DNA of 64,000 bases from Rhodococcus sp. WMMA185 (GCF_001767395.1 NZ_CP017014.1:930001-994000); one strand, 5' to 3'; numbered from the stretch's first letter, positions 31,859-41,199 are shown. The notes: a model not told the origin generated them from the sequence alone. Made by a program: numbers and translations.

Positions 31859-32614
31859 TCAAGAAGTGCGGGCAGGACTGCGTTGGCAGTAAGTGCAGAA
31901 ACAGATGCGCTGTAGGCCGAGGTGGTGCTCTTCGATCACTGTCCCGCATCGGCGGCAGGGCCTTCGAGCTCGCCCGTAAACCCACGGACGTCGCCTGTGG
32001 GGACTGTTCTTATCAGCGTTGATCATCCGATGGGCGAGGTGAACCATCGCGGGTAGGTCGGCCACCGCGCTCGCGGGAGTGAACGGATGGACGCCGCGCA
32101 GAAAGCACACTTCGGTGCGGTAGAAGTTGCCGAGGCCCGCGAGGTTGCGTTGGTCGACCAAGGCGAGGCCGATCGGTTGTTCGTCGGCCTTGCGTAGATT
32201 GTCGACCGCGGTGTCGGCATCCCAGTCGGGACCGAGGAGATCGGGGCCGAGGTGCCCGACTGCCGAGTCCTCGCCGGCGCGGTTGAGCACTTCAGCGATG
32301 CCGAGTGAGAATCCCACGGCCACTCGATGTTCGGTAGCGAGGACGATCCGCGCCTGATGCCCGGGCCTCCGCCAGGGGGAGCCGGGCGCATAGATGTGCC
32401 ATGCGCCCTCCATCTTCAGGTGGGTGTGTATGGAGTGGTCGCCCACACGGATCAGCAGATGTTTACCCCGGCTGACCACCTCGTCGATCTCCTGCCCGGA
32501 CAGATCGATCACGGCGTACCGCGGGACCCGGATGTCGCACCGGGTGAGAACGTGCCCGGCAAGGGCTTTGTGCAGTGCGTTGGCGGTGCGCCAGACGGTG
32601 TCACCCTCGGGCAT
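31859..32614 (-). CDS. nei: Fpg/Nei-family DNA glycosylase/AP lyase (endonuclease VIII)
   Basis: This 251-residue base-excision repair enzyme begins MPEGDTVWR, where Pro2 and Glu3 (after Met removal, the catalytic pair) are conserved. It has the helix-two-turn-helix region (VDQRNLAGLGNFYRTEV) and a C-terminal zinc finger with CRRCG and CTYCQ pairs. It removes oxidised bases and nicks the strand. It starts 1 bp after the lhr stop, so both form one operon with a repair helicase. The longer in-frame extension into lhr is not used. Confidence 0.93.
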   Translation of the reverse strand: MPEGDTVWRTANALHKALAGHVLTRCDIRVPRYAVIDLSGQEIDEVVSRGKHLLIRVGDHSIHTHLKMEGAWHIYAPGSPWRRPGHQARIVLATEHRVAVGFSLGIAEVLNRAGEDSAVGHLGPDLLGPDWDADTAVDNLRKADEQPIGLALVDQRNLAGLGNFYRTEVCFLRGVHPFTPASAVADLPAMVHLAHRMINADKNSPHRRRPWVYGRARRPCRRCGTVIEEHHLGLQRICFCTYCQRSPARTS

Positions 32615-32615
32615 G

Positions 32616-35600
32616 TCAGGCTCGTAGCCGGAATCCGCGCGGGGTGGGGGAGAAGCCGGCCTCGGTGAGTACGGGTGCGAAGTCGCTACCGTGAATGGTG
32701 TGGCCGTCGACCTTCTCGACGACGATCTTGTCGATCCCGCCTCGCTTGACGATGCCAGCGAGAGCCGTTGCCGCCGTTCGTAACACACCTGGGTTGTCGC
32801 TGAACGTCAGCACCGTCCGCCCGCCTCGCTCCACGAACAGGACTAGCTCGCCCTCCAGGAGAACCACTAGTCCGCCCGCCTTGCGGCCTGGGCGGTGTCC
32901 GGCCGAATCGTCGCCCCGCTTGGGCCAGGGCAAAGCCGCACCGTAGGGGTTGGCGGGATCGCTCGCGGCCAGCGTGACGGCGGGAAGACTGGTGTACCTG
33001 GCTTCGAGGGAATCGGCGTAGCTGCGCAGACGGTCAACCACTGGCGGGGTCGAGAACTGTGCGCCACCGAGGGTGTCGACGAAGTGCCCGCGGCGGGCAC
33101 GTCCGTTGTCCTCGAAGGTGCCGAGCACCTTGTACATCAGCGCGAATCCGCCCCGCACGTTCTCCGACATCACCGATCCTCGTGTAACCACCCCGTACCG
33201 TTCGAGCAGCAGTTCGGCGGTGGCGCTCGCATGCAGAGTTGGATCCTGTTCGGACTCGGGCAGAATCGACCACCGACCGCCGACCGTCGGCGGCGCAGTT
33301 CTCACCGGAACCGCAAGGCTCCGGTACACCCGGGCGCGGGGAGGTCGTCGTGGCGAACGATGGCTGGTGGTGGTGCGGGAGGTGTCGGAGAGGAGGGCGC
33401 GCAGTGGAGCAAGGGTGTCGTTCCCTATTCGCCCGAGCCACACCAGTTCCCACAGCGCCGCCACCAGTGCGCTGTCATCGATACCGTCGAGCGTGTCGGA
33501 CAGCTGCCGGAAGAAATAGGCCCCGCCGCCGGCCAGGGTCTCGAGAATGCGTTGCTGGACATCCGAGAGCTCCATCTCCGCGGGTGCCGCGAGAGTACGC
33601 GGTGCCGAGTCGGCGGGATGCAGGCACACCCATCCGTCCTTGCGGGAGATGTTGCCCGCGCCGGACCACAGCACCTCACCGGTGGATGTGAGCTCGTCCA
33701 GCATGGCGGGGGAGTAGTCGGCCACGCGTGACGGCAGGACCAGTGATTCGAGCGCGGACGCCGGCACCGGGAATCCGGCGAGCTGGTCGACGACCGCGGC
33801 GACCCCGTCGATTCCTCGGAGCGTGCCGCCCACGTGCTGCCAGCTCGGAAGGAAACGGCCGAAGGCCGCGGTGCTGACGGGCTCGATTTCTTGCCTGGCC
33901 GCGGCGAGCGAACGCCTACGGAGGCGGCGTAAGACCTCAGTGTCGCACCATTCGCTCCCTGTTGCCGCGGGCCGGAATTCGCCTTCCACCACACGTTTGT
34001 CGAGGGCGAAGCGCTGGAGGACGTCACGGACGACCGCGGCACCGAGGCCGAACCGAGCGGCGGCATCAGCGAGAGTGAACGGTCCGTGGGTGCGGGCGTA
34101 GCGGCTGATCAGGTCGCCGAGGGGATCGTCGACTGGTTCGATGAACGCCGCCGGGGTGCCGATCGGCACGGGTACACCCAGGCCGTCCCGCAGGCGCGGC
34201 GCGTCCTCGATCGCTGTCCACCAGTCGATTCCGGCGAAGGACACCGACAGCGCTCGCTTGGCGCTGACCAGTTCCTCGAGCCACGCGACTGGATCTGCGC
34301 CGGTGCGCTCGGCGACCTCCGCCGTTGTGAGTGGGCCGAGCATCCGGAGGAGATCTGCGACCCCCTCGATGTCGCGGGCCTTACGTTCGGGGAGGAGTCG
34401 CTGCAGTTCCTTCTCGGTCTGGGTGATGACATCGGCGTCGAGCAACTCCCGCAGTTCGACCCGCCCGAGGAGTTCGGCGAGGAGCGTCGAATCGAGGGAC
34501 AGCGCCGCCGCACGCCGTTCGGCGAGGGGACTGTCGCCCTCATACATGAACTCGCCGACGTAGTTGAACAGCAGAGCGCCGGCGAACGGGGACGGTGACT
34601 GCGTTTCCACCTCGATGATGCGGATCTGGCGCCGCTGTAGGCGGCCGAACAGGTCCTTCAGCGCCGGGAGGTCGTACACATCTTGGAGGCACTCGCGGAC
34701 CGTCTCGAGCAGGATCGGGAAGGTCGGATACTTCCGCGCCACGTCGAGGAGTTGAGCCGAGCGCTGCCGCTGCTGCCATAACGGCGCGCGCTTTCCGGGA
34801 GTTCTGCGGGGCAGGAGCAGCGCGCGCGCTGCGCATTCCCGGAACCGCGATGCGAACAGGGCCGATCCGCCGACCTGCTCGCTGACGACATCTTCGATCT
34901 CCTCTTGATCGAAGGCGAACAGGTCGGCACCGGGAGGGGCGTCCTCGGTATCGGGAAGTCGTACGATGATGCCGTCGTCAGACGCGCTGGCGTTGGCGTC
35001 GAGTCCGTGCCGCTCGGCGAGCCGGGCGCTCACTGCGAGAGCCCAAGGCGCATGTACTCGTTGCCCGTACGGAGAGTGCAGGATCAGCCGCCAGTCGCCG
35101 AGCTCGTCGCGGAAGCGTTCTACCACCATCGTGCGATCGGTGGGTACCTGGCCCGTCGCGGTCTTCTGTTCGGCAACGAGTTGAACGAGGTTGCTGGTGG
35201 CATATTCGTCGAGCCCCCCGGTACCGCAGCGCTCGTGGACCTCCGTCTCGTGCCCGAGCGAAACCTCCCGCAGGAACTGCCCCAGCGCCTCGCCGAGTTC
35301 CGCCGGTCTGCCGAGGGTGTCTCCGTGCCAGAACGGCAGCCGTCCAGGCAGTCCGTAGGCGGGGCTGACCAGCACACGGTCGAAGGTGATCTCCTCGATG
35401 CGCCAACTGGTGGCGCCGAGCGCGAACACGTCGCCCACACGCGACTCATACACCATCTCTTCGTCCAGTTCGCCCACGCGAGAAGTATTTTCGCCGACCA
35501 TGTACACCGCGAACAATCCCCGATCGGGGATTGCGCCACCCGACGTCACCGCAAGCCGCTGCGCACCGGGACGCCCGGTGAGCGTGTTCGCCTCTCGGTC

Positions 35601-37124
35601 CCACACGAGACGGGGGCGGAGTTCCGCGAACTCGTCGGAAGGGTACCGGCCGGCAAGTAAATCGAGGGTTGCCTCGAAGGCGGACCGTGGCAGGGTCGCG
35701 AACGAACCGCTGCGCCTTACCGTCTCGAACCAGTCGTCGACATCAAGGGGTTCGAGGGCGGTAGCTGCCACGGTGTGCTGCGCCAGGATATCCAGCGGAT
35801 TGGCAGGGACGGCGAGTGCCTCGATCTTGCCCGTCACCATGCGTTCGACGGTGACCGCGCAGTGCACCAGATCGGTGCGGTGTTTGGGGAATATGACGCC
35901 GCGAGATATCTCGCCGACCTGGTGTCCGGCGCGACCGACTCGCTGAAGGCCGTTGGCCACAGATGGCGGAGCCTCCACTTGGACCACGAGATCGACTGCA
36001 CCCATATCGATTCCGAGTTCGAGACTGCTTGTCGCGACCACGCAGCGCAGTCGGCCCGATTTGAGGTCGTCCTCGATCAACGCCCGTTGGTCCTTGCTGA
36101 CCGAGCCGTGGTGGGCACGTGCCAACAGGGGATCGGCGCCGAAACTGACGTCCGACGGTATCCCGATCTGCGAGGCCGGCTTCGGGTGCCTGTCGACGGC
36201 GTTCCCGCCGCGTTCGGCGTAGATCTCGTTGAGGCGAGCGGTCAACCGCTCGGCGAGGCGCCGTGAATTGGCGAAGACAATAGATGAACGGTGGGCGGTG
36301 ACGAGGTCGACGATCTGTTCTTCGACATGCGGCCAGATCGAACCCGCTTGCGGAGTAGCCGAAGCCGAACCCTCGGCGGGCTCGGCGAGGCCGAGCTCGG
36401 TCATGTCCTCGACCGGTACCCGGACCGTGAGGTCGAACGTTTTCGGTGATGGCGGTGCCACGATGCGGACGGGCGCCGATCCGGACAGGAACCGGGCCAC
36501 CTCGTCGTGGGGCCTCACCGTCGCGGACAGCCCGATGCGCTGCGCGGGGGTGTCGACAAGCCGATCGAGACGCTCGAGCGACAGAGCCAGATGTGCACCG
36601 CGCTTGGTGCCCGCCACGGCATGCACCTCGTCGACGATGACGGTGTCCACCCGAGCCAGCGTCTCGCGTGCTGCGGAAGTGAGCATGAGAAAGAGTGATT
36701 CGGGCGTGGTGATGAGAATGTCGGGCGGATTCTTGATCAGCGCGCGTCGGCCGCCGGGTGGTGTGTCACCGGACCGCACGCCCACCGAGATTTCCGGAGG
36801 TGTGAGTCCGAGGCGCTTCGCGGTCTGGGTGATGCCGACGAGCGGTGCCCGCAGGTTGCGCTCGACATCCACACCGAGGGCCTTCAATGGCGAGACGTAG
36901 AGAACCTTGGTCTTGCGGTCCTTCTCCTCGGTGGCGGTGAGCTGGTCGAGGGACCACAGGAACGCGGACAGGGTCTTCCCCGAACCGGTGGGTGCGACGA
37001 CGAGAGTGTGGCTTCCGCTGGCGATAGATTCCCACGCGCCCAGTTGCGCGTCCGTCGGCGCGGGAAACGCGCCATTGAACCACTCGCGTGTGGCGGCGGA
37101 GAAGCTGGCCAGGATATCGCTCAC
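32616..37124 (-). CDS. lhr: Large helicase-related protein Lhr (ATP-dependent 3'-5' helicase)
   Basis: This 1502-residue superfamily 2 helicase has Walker A APTGSGKTLSAFLW, DEVH box (VIVDEVHAVAGTKRG), motif III SATVRP, and motif VI with QRVGRAGHQVG. A winged helix, the Lhr core beta-barrel and a large C-terminal Lhr-CTD fill the rest. Lhr unwinds DNA and RNA-DNA duplexes in DNA repair and is damage-induced in mycobacteria. The length fits full-size actinobacterial Lhr. Coupling with nei suggests a shared repair response. Confidence 0.95.
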   Translation of the reverse strand: MSDILASFSAATREWFNGAFPAPTDAQLGAWESIASGSHTLVVAPTGSGKTLSAFLWSLDQLTATEEKDRKTKVLYVSPLKALGVDVERNLRAPLVGITQTAKRLGLTPPEISVGVRSGDTPPGGRRALIKNPPDILITTPESLFLMLTSAARETLARVDTVIVDEVHAVAGTKRGAHLALSLERLDRLVDTPAQRIGLSATVRPHDEVARFLSGSAPVRIVAPPSPKTFDLTVRVPVEDMTELGLAEPAEGSASATPQAGSIWPHVEEQIVDLVTAHRSSIVFANSRRLAERLTARLNEIYAERGGNAVDRHPKPASQIGIPSDVSFGADPLLARAHHGSVSKDQRALIEDDLKSGRLRCVVATSSLELGIDMGAVDLVVQVEAPPSVANGLQRVGRAGHQVGEISRGVIFPKHRTDLVHCAVTVERMVTGKIEALAVPANPLDILAQHTVAATALEPLDVDDWFETVRRSGSFATLPRSAFEATLDLLAGRYPSDEFAELRPRLVWDREANTLTGRPGAQRLAVTSGGAIPDRGLFAVYMVGENTSRVGELDEEMVYESRVGDVFALGATSWRIEEITFDRVLVSPAYGLPGRLPFWHGDTLGRPAELGEALGQFLREVSLGHETEVHERCGTGGLDEYATSNLVQLVAEQKTATGQVPTDRTMVVERFRDELGDWRLILHSPYGQRVHAPWALAVSARLAERHGLDANASASDDGIIVRLPDTEDAPPGADLFAFDQEEIEDVVSEQVGGSALFASRFRECAARALLLPRRTPGKRAPLWQQRQRSAQLLDVARKYPTFPILLETVRECLQDVYDLPALKDLFGRLQRRQIRIIEVETQSPSPFAGALLFNYVGEFMYEGDSPLAERRAAALSLDSTLLAELLGRVELRELLDADVITQTEKELQRLLPERKARDIEGVADLLRMLGPLTTAEVAERTGADPVAWLEELVSAKRALSVSFAGIDWWTAIEDAPRLRDGLGVPVPIGTPAAFIEPVDDPLGDLISRYARTHGPFTLADAAARFGLGAAVVRDVLQRFALDKRVVEGEFRPAATGSEWCDTEVLRRLRRRSLAAARQEIEPVSTAAFGRFLPSWQHVGGTLRGIDGVAAVVDQLAGFPVPASALESLVLPSRVADYSPAMLDELTSTGEVLWSGAGNISRKDGWVCLHPADSAPRTLAAPAEMELSDVQQRILETLAGGGAYFFRQLSDTLDGIDDSALVAALWELVWLGRIGNDTLAPLRALLSDTSRTTTSHRSPRRPPRARVYRSLAVPVRTAPPTVGGRWSILPESEQDPTLHASATAELLLERYGVVTRGSVMSENVRGGFALMYKVLGTFEDNGRARRGHFVDTLGGAQFSTPPVVDRLRSYADSLEARYTSLPAVTLAASDPANPYGAALPWPKRGDDSAGHRPGRKAGGLVVLLEGELVLFVERGGRTVLTFSDNPGVLRTAATALAGIVKRGGIDKIVVEKVDGHTIHGSDFAPVLTEAGFSPTPRGFRLRA

Positions 37125-37163
37125 TCCTCCATACTGCCCCTGAGGTGTGACAGATCCCTGCGC

Positions 37164-37184
37164 GATTGGCGCTAATTGCCAATC
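37164..37184. promoter_or_regulatory. Inverted repeat upstream of lhr
   Basis: GATTGGC and GCCAATC are exact 7-bp arms around GCTAATT, 40 bp upstream of the lhr start. It may be an operator; no known consensus is matched. Confidence 0.35.
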
Positions 37185-37270
37185 CCCAATCGCTGATCAG
37201 AGTCGATGAGTGCCGATTTCCTTTTCCGACGCGCGCTGTGTCTTGTGCAGTGTCGACGAACTCTGACGGT

Positions 37271-37284
37271 ACGGTTCTTACCGT
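37271..37284. promoter_or_regulatory. Inverted repeat in the promoter of secreted gene copy 1
   Basis: ACGGT-TCTT-ACCGT lies 43 bp upstream of the start codon. The paralogous gene has ACGGT-TTC-ACCGT at the same place, so the motif survived duplication with a changed spacer. Confidence 0.35.
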
Positions 37285-37326
37285 TGGCGTCCAGGAAGTC
37301 TCATCCTCAACCTAGGAGAAGACGAC

Positions 37327-38082
37327 GTGCGTAACAGAACCAGGAGTATTGTCGCAGCACTCTCGGCCCTCACACTGGCTACCGCCGCGGGTGGGGTCGC
37401 GTCCGCCCAAGGATTGTTCGGAAGTGCCGGTGAGGTCGGAAGTTCAGGAATCCTAGGAAGTCTTGGTGACTTCGGGTCTTTGGGCAGTCTCGGGAAGCCC
37501 ACGATCCCCGGAGATGGCACCTTCCCCGTCGGCAACGGGTTCGACGGCACCGTCAAACCGGGCATCTATCAGAACCCCGGCCTCCCGGACGTGACCTGCC
37601 AATGGGAGCGCACCAGCCCCCTGATCTTTGGATTTTCCAGATTCACCAGCCCCCTGCCGCCGTACCAGTTCGCAACGGCGGTGATCATCGAACCCACCGA
37701 CACCGAATTCGAGACGAACGACTGCGCAGAGTGGAAGTGGGTTGCGCCGGTGCCGCAGTCGACGCGGTCGGCTGGGTCGACGGGATCGGCCGGCAGCTTC
37801 GAGAAGCCCACCATTCCCGGCAACGGCACCTTCGACCCGAGTGCGGGTGAGGTCGAACCGGGTATCTACCAGAACCCCGGGATCACTGACCTGAGCTGTG
37901 AGTGGGAGCGAGTAGGGCCGAACTTCGAAACAGGTTACGAACTCGATCCAGCACCCGGCCAACAGGTGGCGTCGGCGGTGATCATCGAACCCACCGACAC
38001 CGAATTCACCACGACCGACTGCGCAGAGTGGGAGTGGGTTGCCCCGGTCCCGGGCTCGACCGGGTCGCTGGGTTCGTCCTAG
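37327..38082 (+). CDS. Secreted two-domain protein of the PGxY two-cysteine family, copy 1
   Basis: This 251-residue protein starts at GTG 37327, behind CTAGGAGAAGACGAC. It has a signal peptide ending VASA (residues 1-25), a Gly/Ser/Leu run (GSLGDFGSLGSLGKP), then two repeats of one domain: TVKPGIYQNPG, TCQWER, AVIIEPTDTEF, NDCAEWKWVAPVP; and EVEPGIYQNPG, SCEWER, AVIIEPTDTEF, TDCAEWEWVAPVP. Each repeat has two Cys, so one disulfide per domain is likely. It was duplicated as the gene at 38256. Function is unknown. Confidence 0.88.
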   Translation: MRNRTRSIVAALSALTLATAAGGVASAQGLFGSAGEVGSSGILGSLGDFGSLGSLGKPTIPGDGTFPVGNGFDGTVKPGIYQNPGLPDVTCQWERTSPLIFGFSRFTSPLPPYQFATAVIIEPTDTEFETNDCAEWKWVAPVPQSTRSAGSTGSAGSFEKPTIPGNGTFDPSAGEVEPGIYQNPGITDLSCEWERVGPNFETGYELDPAPGQQVASAVIIEPTDTEFTTTDCAEWEWVAPVPGSTGSLGSS

Positions 38083-38095
38083 CCGAGGTCTGCAC

Positions 38096-38139
38096 GGCCG
38101 GGATGGGGCACTCCTCGCTGGGTGCGCTCCATCCCGGCC
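38096..38139 (+). terminator. Terminator after secreted gene copy 1
   Basis: GGCCGGGATGG pairs perfectly with CCATCCCGGCC around a 22-base loop that pairs further, 14 bp past the stop. Confidence 0.75.
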
Positions 38140-38200
38140 CGTCCGATCCCCGGCTCCGACACGTGCGGTGTCTTGCGGGCTGACAGCGGATTGAGACTGT

Positions 38201-38213
38201 ACGGTTTCACCGT
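38201..38213. promoter_or_regulatory. Inverted repeat in the promoter of secreted gene copy 2
   Basis: ACGGT-TTC-ACCGT, 43 bp upstream of the GTG start, is the counterpart of the site at 37271. Confidence 0.35.
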
Positions 38214-38255
38214 TGGCGTCCAGGAAGTCTCATCCTCAATCTAGGAGAAGACGAC

Positions 38256-39005
38256 GTGCGTAACGGAATCAGGAGCATTATCGCAACACTCTCAGCCCTT
38301 ACACTGGCTACCACCGCGGGTGGGGTCGCGTCCGCCCAAGGATTGTTCGGAAGCGCCGGTGAGTTCGGAAGTCTTGGAGGGTTTGGAAGCCTCGGTGACT
38401 TCGGGTCGTCGGGCAGCCTCGGGAAGCCCACCATTCCGGGAAACGGTGGTTTCTTCGACGTGGGTAACGGGTTGGACGGCACCGTCAAGCCGGGCATCTA
38501 CCAGAATCCCGGACTGCCGGACGAGGGCTGCAGTTGGGGGCGCACAGGACCGGCGATCGCATTTGAGAACGAGTTTCAATTCCTCAATATCCCCTTTCAG
38601 TTCGCAAGTGCGGCGATCATTGAACCCACCGACACCACCTTCAGCACGTTCGGTTGCGCAGACTGGAAGTGGGTCGCCCCCGTGCCGCATTCGACGGGAT
38701 CGGCTGGGTCGGCTGGCAGCCTTGGGAAGCCCACCATTCCCGGCGACGGCAGTTTCGACCCGAGTGCCGGTGACGTCGAGCCGGGGATCTACCAGAACCC
38801 GGGAATCATCGACCAGGGCTGTGCATGGGAACGGGAAGGGCCGAACTTCGAGCTAGGTTCCGAATTCGTGCCGAACCCTGGCGAGCAGGTGGCGTCGGCG
38901 GTGATCATCGAACCGACTGACACCGACTTCACCACGGCCGACTGCGCAGAGTGGAAGTGGGTTGCCCCGATCCCGGGCTCGACGGGATCGCTGGGTTCGT
39001 CATAG
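38256..39005 (+). CDS. Secreted two-domain protein of the PGxY two-cysteine family, copy 2
   Basis: This 249-residue paralogue of the gene at 37327 has the same signal peptide, Gly/Ser-rich run and two domains (TVKPGIYQNPG, GCSWGR, AAIIEPTDTTF, FGCADWKWVAPVP; then DVEPGIYQNPG, GCAWER, AVIIEPTDTDF, ADCAEWKWVAPIP). The ribosome site and 50 bp of leader are almost identical to copy 1. The loop between the Cys-Trp site and the PTD motif differs most between copies. Function is unknown. Confidence 0.88.
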   Translation: MRNGIRSIIATLSALTLATTAGGVASAQGLFGSAGEFGSLGGFGSLGDFGSSGSLGKPTIPGNGGFFDVGNGLDGTVKPGIYQNPGLPDEGCSWGRTGPAIAFENEFQFLNIPFQFASAAIIEPTDTTFSTFGCADWKWVAPVPHSTGSAGSAGSLGKPTIPGDGSFDPSAGDVEPGIYQNPGIIDQGCAWEREGPNFELGSEFVPNPGEQVASAVIIEPTDTDFTTADCAEWKWVAPIPGSTGSLGSS

Positions 39006-39020
39006 GAGAGGTCTATCCGT

Positions 39021-39060
39021 CCGAGAGGGGACACGCCTCGTGTCGGCGTGCCCCTCTCGG
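39021..39060. terminator. Bidirectional terminator between convergent genes
   Basis: CCGAGAGGGG pairs with CCCCTCTCGG, extended by ACACG/CGTG. It lies between the secreted gene and the convergent dehydrogenase gene. Confidence 0.8.
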
Positions 39061-39075
39061 CTACAGCGGGGTCGC

Positions 39076-40011
39076 CTATATTCCGGTGCCGAACTCGACA
39101 CCGGCGGCCTCGAGGGGCTCCCGCAGATCGTCTAGCTTGATCCAGTCGTGAATCCAGGTCGGTGACTCGATCGGATTGTCCAGTAGACGCTTCACTACCT
39201 CGGCGGTGAGAACCGCCGTTGCCCGGTACAGGCCATGACCTGCAGCCCAGTGGCATTGTCCAGTGTCGCCATACGCCGCGACAACCCAGCCGCTACCGCC
39301 GGGCATGTCGGGGATTATCGTCGCGAGTCGCGGAATCAATGTGAACGCGGCCAGCTTGACGGTGGCAAGTCGCGAGTCGAGTCGTAGGTAGCTGCGTACC
39401 GGGACGCCGAGGTCTGCGGTGAGCTTGTTCTGGTCGCCGAAGTCTGTTCGCAGCGCCGGGAATCGCGCATATCCCGCCTGCGCGGGAAGCTTGAAAAGCT
39501 TGGGGCGGGTGTAGTTCCGCACCTGCGATCCGTCCGGGTCCGTGAAGCTCTTGCCGCTCAGCCCGTCGAAGAACTCCGCGGATGCCGGCCCACCCAGCTC
39601 GCCCGCCCCGAACCCGATCACCACGTCCACTGGCCCACCGCCCCGAGCTGCCTCGACAGCGAGCAGGGTGGTCAGCCCGGGCGCGATCCCAGCGCAGAGC
39701 AGGATCGGGCCATCCACTTGCTCGAGTTGCTGGAAGTAGTTGTAGTCGGAGGCGATGTCCGTGAACGCGATCCCTCGCGTGGCGGCCGCCGCCGCCACGG
39801 TGGGATCCTCGATGCCGGAGCAGTTCACCACTACGGACACCCCGTCCAAACCGGCCGACAGGGATGAGGGGTCGGATAGGTCGATCACCCGGTCCGCGCG
39901 CGCCCGGTTCCGGCCCGCCGCCAGCGCTTCGACGCCCGCTGCCCGCAGTATTTTGACCAGGTGCTTTCCCGCTGCCCCGGACCCACCGAGGACCAACACC
40001 GATTCCGTCAT
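39076..40011 (-). CDS. Saccharopine dehydrogenase-like NAD(P)-binding protein, copy 1
   Basis: This 311-residue protein has an N-terminal Rossmann motif (VLVLGGSGAAGKHLVKILRA) and the saccharopine dehydrogenase-like layout: VVVNCSGIEDP, then ITFTDIASDYNYF-type and CAGIAPGLTTLLAVEA stretches and a long C-terminal substrate half. It is closely similar to the gene at 40243 over the full length, so one arose by duplication. ATG 40011 is chosen to match the paralogue. A decayed TetR start lies just upstream. The substrate is unknown. Confidence 0.82.
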   Translation of the reverse strand: MTESVLVLGGSGAAGKHLVKILRAAGVEALAAGRNRARADRVIDLSDPSSLSAGLDGVSVVVNCSGIEDPTVAAAAATRGIAFTDIASDYNYFQQLEQVDGPILLCAGIAPGLTTLLAVEAARGGGPVDVVIGFGAGELGGPASAEFFDGLSGKSFTDPDGSQVRNYTRPKLFKLPAQAGYARFPALRTDFGDQNKLTADLGVPVRSYLRLDSRLATVKLAAFTLIPRLATIIPDMPGGSGWVVAAYGDTGQCHWAAGHGLYRATAVLTAEVVKRLLDNPIESPTWIHDWIKLDDLREPLEAAGVEFGTGI

Positions 40012-40065
40012 CCCGACCGCCTCCGAGCGCACCAGAGGATAACTCCGGTGCGAATTCTAGACCTC

Positions 40066-40167
40066 GGCTTCAGGACGTGACAACGGCGAGTGAGGACCAC
40101 CGAGTGAGGGCTACAAGACGCCGACGCGGCGCGGCAGAAGATCCTGAACCCTACCCGCACCCGCTCA
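40066..40167 (+). pseudogene. Decayed 5' end of a TetR gene
   Basis: This stretch aligns with the first 80 bases of the TetR gene at 41266 (shared CTTCAGGACGTG, GTGAGGAC, ACAAGACGCCG, CAGAAGATCCTGA, CCCGCACCC), with short insertions that break the frame. Like the intact gene, it lies directly upstream of a divergent dehydrogenase gene. The palindromic operator is degraded here (CCAGAGGATAACTCCGG). Confidence 0.8.
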
Positions 40168-40195
40168 CTATGGGGGAGCCCTGCGAGCACGATTG

Positions 40196-40241
40196 AGCGA
40201 CTTGGGAGTGGGTTGCCCTTGTCCCAGCTCGAACGGGCTCG
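40196..40241 (+). pseudogene. Remnant of a PGxY-family secreted gene 3' end
   Basis: GAGTGGGTTGCCC, then GTCCC and CTCGA/ACGGG, match the last codons of the secreted genes at 37327 and 38256 (WKWVAPVPGSTGS). It lies just before the second dehydrogenase gene, exactly where a secreted gene stands before the first. It marks the junction of a duplicated block. Confidence 0.65.
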
Positions 40242-40242
40242 C

Positions 40243-41199
40243 CTACTCGGCCGTCACGGATAGTCCGGTTCCGAACTCGACACCAGCATCCTCGAGGGGC
40301 TCGCGCAGATCGCCGAGTTTGATCCAGTCGTGTATCCAGATCGGTGATTCGATCGGATCGCGCAGCAGCCGCTGCACAATTTCCGCGACGATGGCCGCCG
40401 TCGCTCGGCACTGGCCGTGGCCGGTGGCCCAGTGGCATTGCCCGGAGCCGCCATGCGCCGCGACTACCCAGCCGTCACCGCCGGGCATGTCACCGTCCGG
40501 CAGCAGCGCCGCGAGCCGCGGGACCCATGTAAGCGCGGCCAGCCCGACCGTGGCAAGCCGGGAGTCGAGCCGCAGGTAGCTGCGGACCGGCACCCCGAGG
40601 TCGGCGGTGAGCCGGTGCTGATCACCAAAGTCCGCTCGCAGTGACGGGAAGCGCGGGTATCTCGCTTGCGCGGGAAGCTCGAAACTCTTGGGGCGGGTGT
40701 AGTTCCGCACCTGCGATCCGTCCGGGTCGGTGAAACGCTTGCCGAACAGACCGTATGTGAACTCCGTGGATGCCGGCCCGCCGCCCTCGCCTGCCCCGAA
40801 CCCGATCGCCACATCCACCGGTCCGCCGCCGCGGGCTGCCTCGACAGCGAGCAGGGTGGTCAGCCCGGGCGCGATTCCGACACCGAGCAGAACCGGACCA
40901 TCTACCTGCTCGAGGTGCTGCAGGTACTCGTAGGTGGAGGTGATGTCCATGAACGGGATCCCTCGCGCGGCTGCGGTCGCAGCAACGGCGGGGTCCTCGG
41001 TGCCAGAGCAGTTCACGACCACGGATACCCCGTCCAACCCGGTGGACAAGGAGGTGGGATCCGTCAGGTCGATCACCCGGTCCGCGCGCGCCGGGTCGCG
41101 GCCCGCTGCCAGCGCCCCGACCCCCGCCGCCCGCAGATTCTCGACCAGGTGCTTTCCGACCGCGCCGTATCCACCGAGGACCAACACCGATTCCGTCAT
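40243..41199 (-). CDS. Saccharopine dehydrogenase-like NAD(P)-binding protein, copy 2
   Basis: This 318-residue paralogue of the gene at 39076 has VLVLGGYGAVGKHLVENLRA, VVVNCSGTEDPAVAATAAAR and GIAPGLTTLLAVEAARGGGP in the same order. It diverges from the TetR gene across 66 bp holding two palindromes, so it is probably the regulator's target. Family members act on amino-acid conjugates or lipids; the substrate is not evident here. Confidence 0.85.
   Translation of the reverse strand: MTESVLVLGGYGAVGKHLVENLRAAGVGALAAGRDPARADRVIDLTDPTSLSTGLDGVSVVVNCSGTEDPAVAATAAARGIPFMDITSTYEYLQHLEQVDGPVLLGVGIAPGLTTLLAVEAARGGGPVDVAIGFGAGEGGGPASTEFTYGLFGKRFTDPDGSQVRNYTRPKSFELPAQARYPRFPSLRADFGDQHRLTADLGVPVRSYLRLDSRLATVGLAALTWVPRLAALLPDGDMPGGDGWVVAAHGGSGQCHWATGHGQCRATAAIVAEIVQRLLRDPIESPIWIHDWIKLGDLREPLEDAGVEFGTGLSVTAE

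Noticed and set aside
32616-32788. Extension of nei to 32788
   Set aside because: It would overlap the lhr C-terminus. MPEGDT at 32614 is the mandatory N-terminus, because the catalytic Pro must follow the initiator Met.
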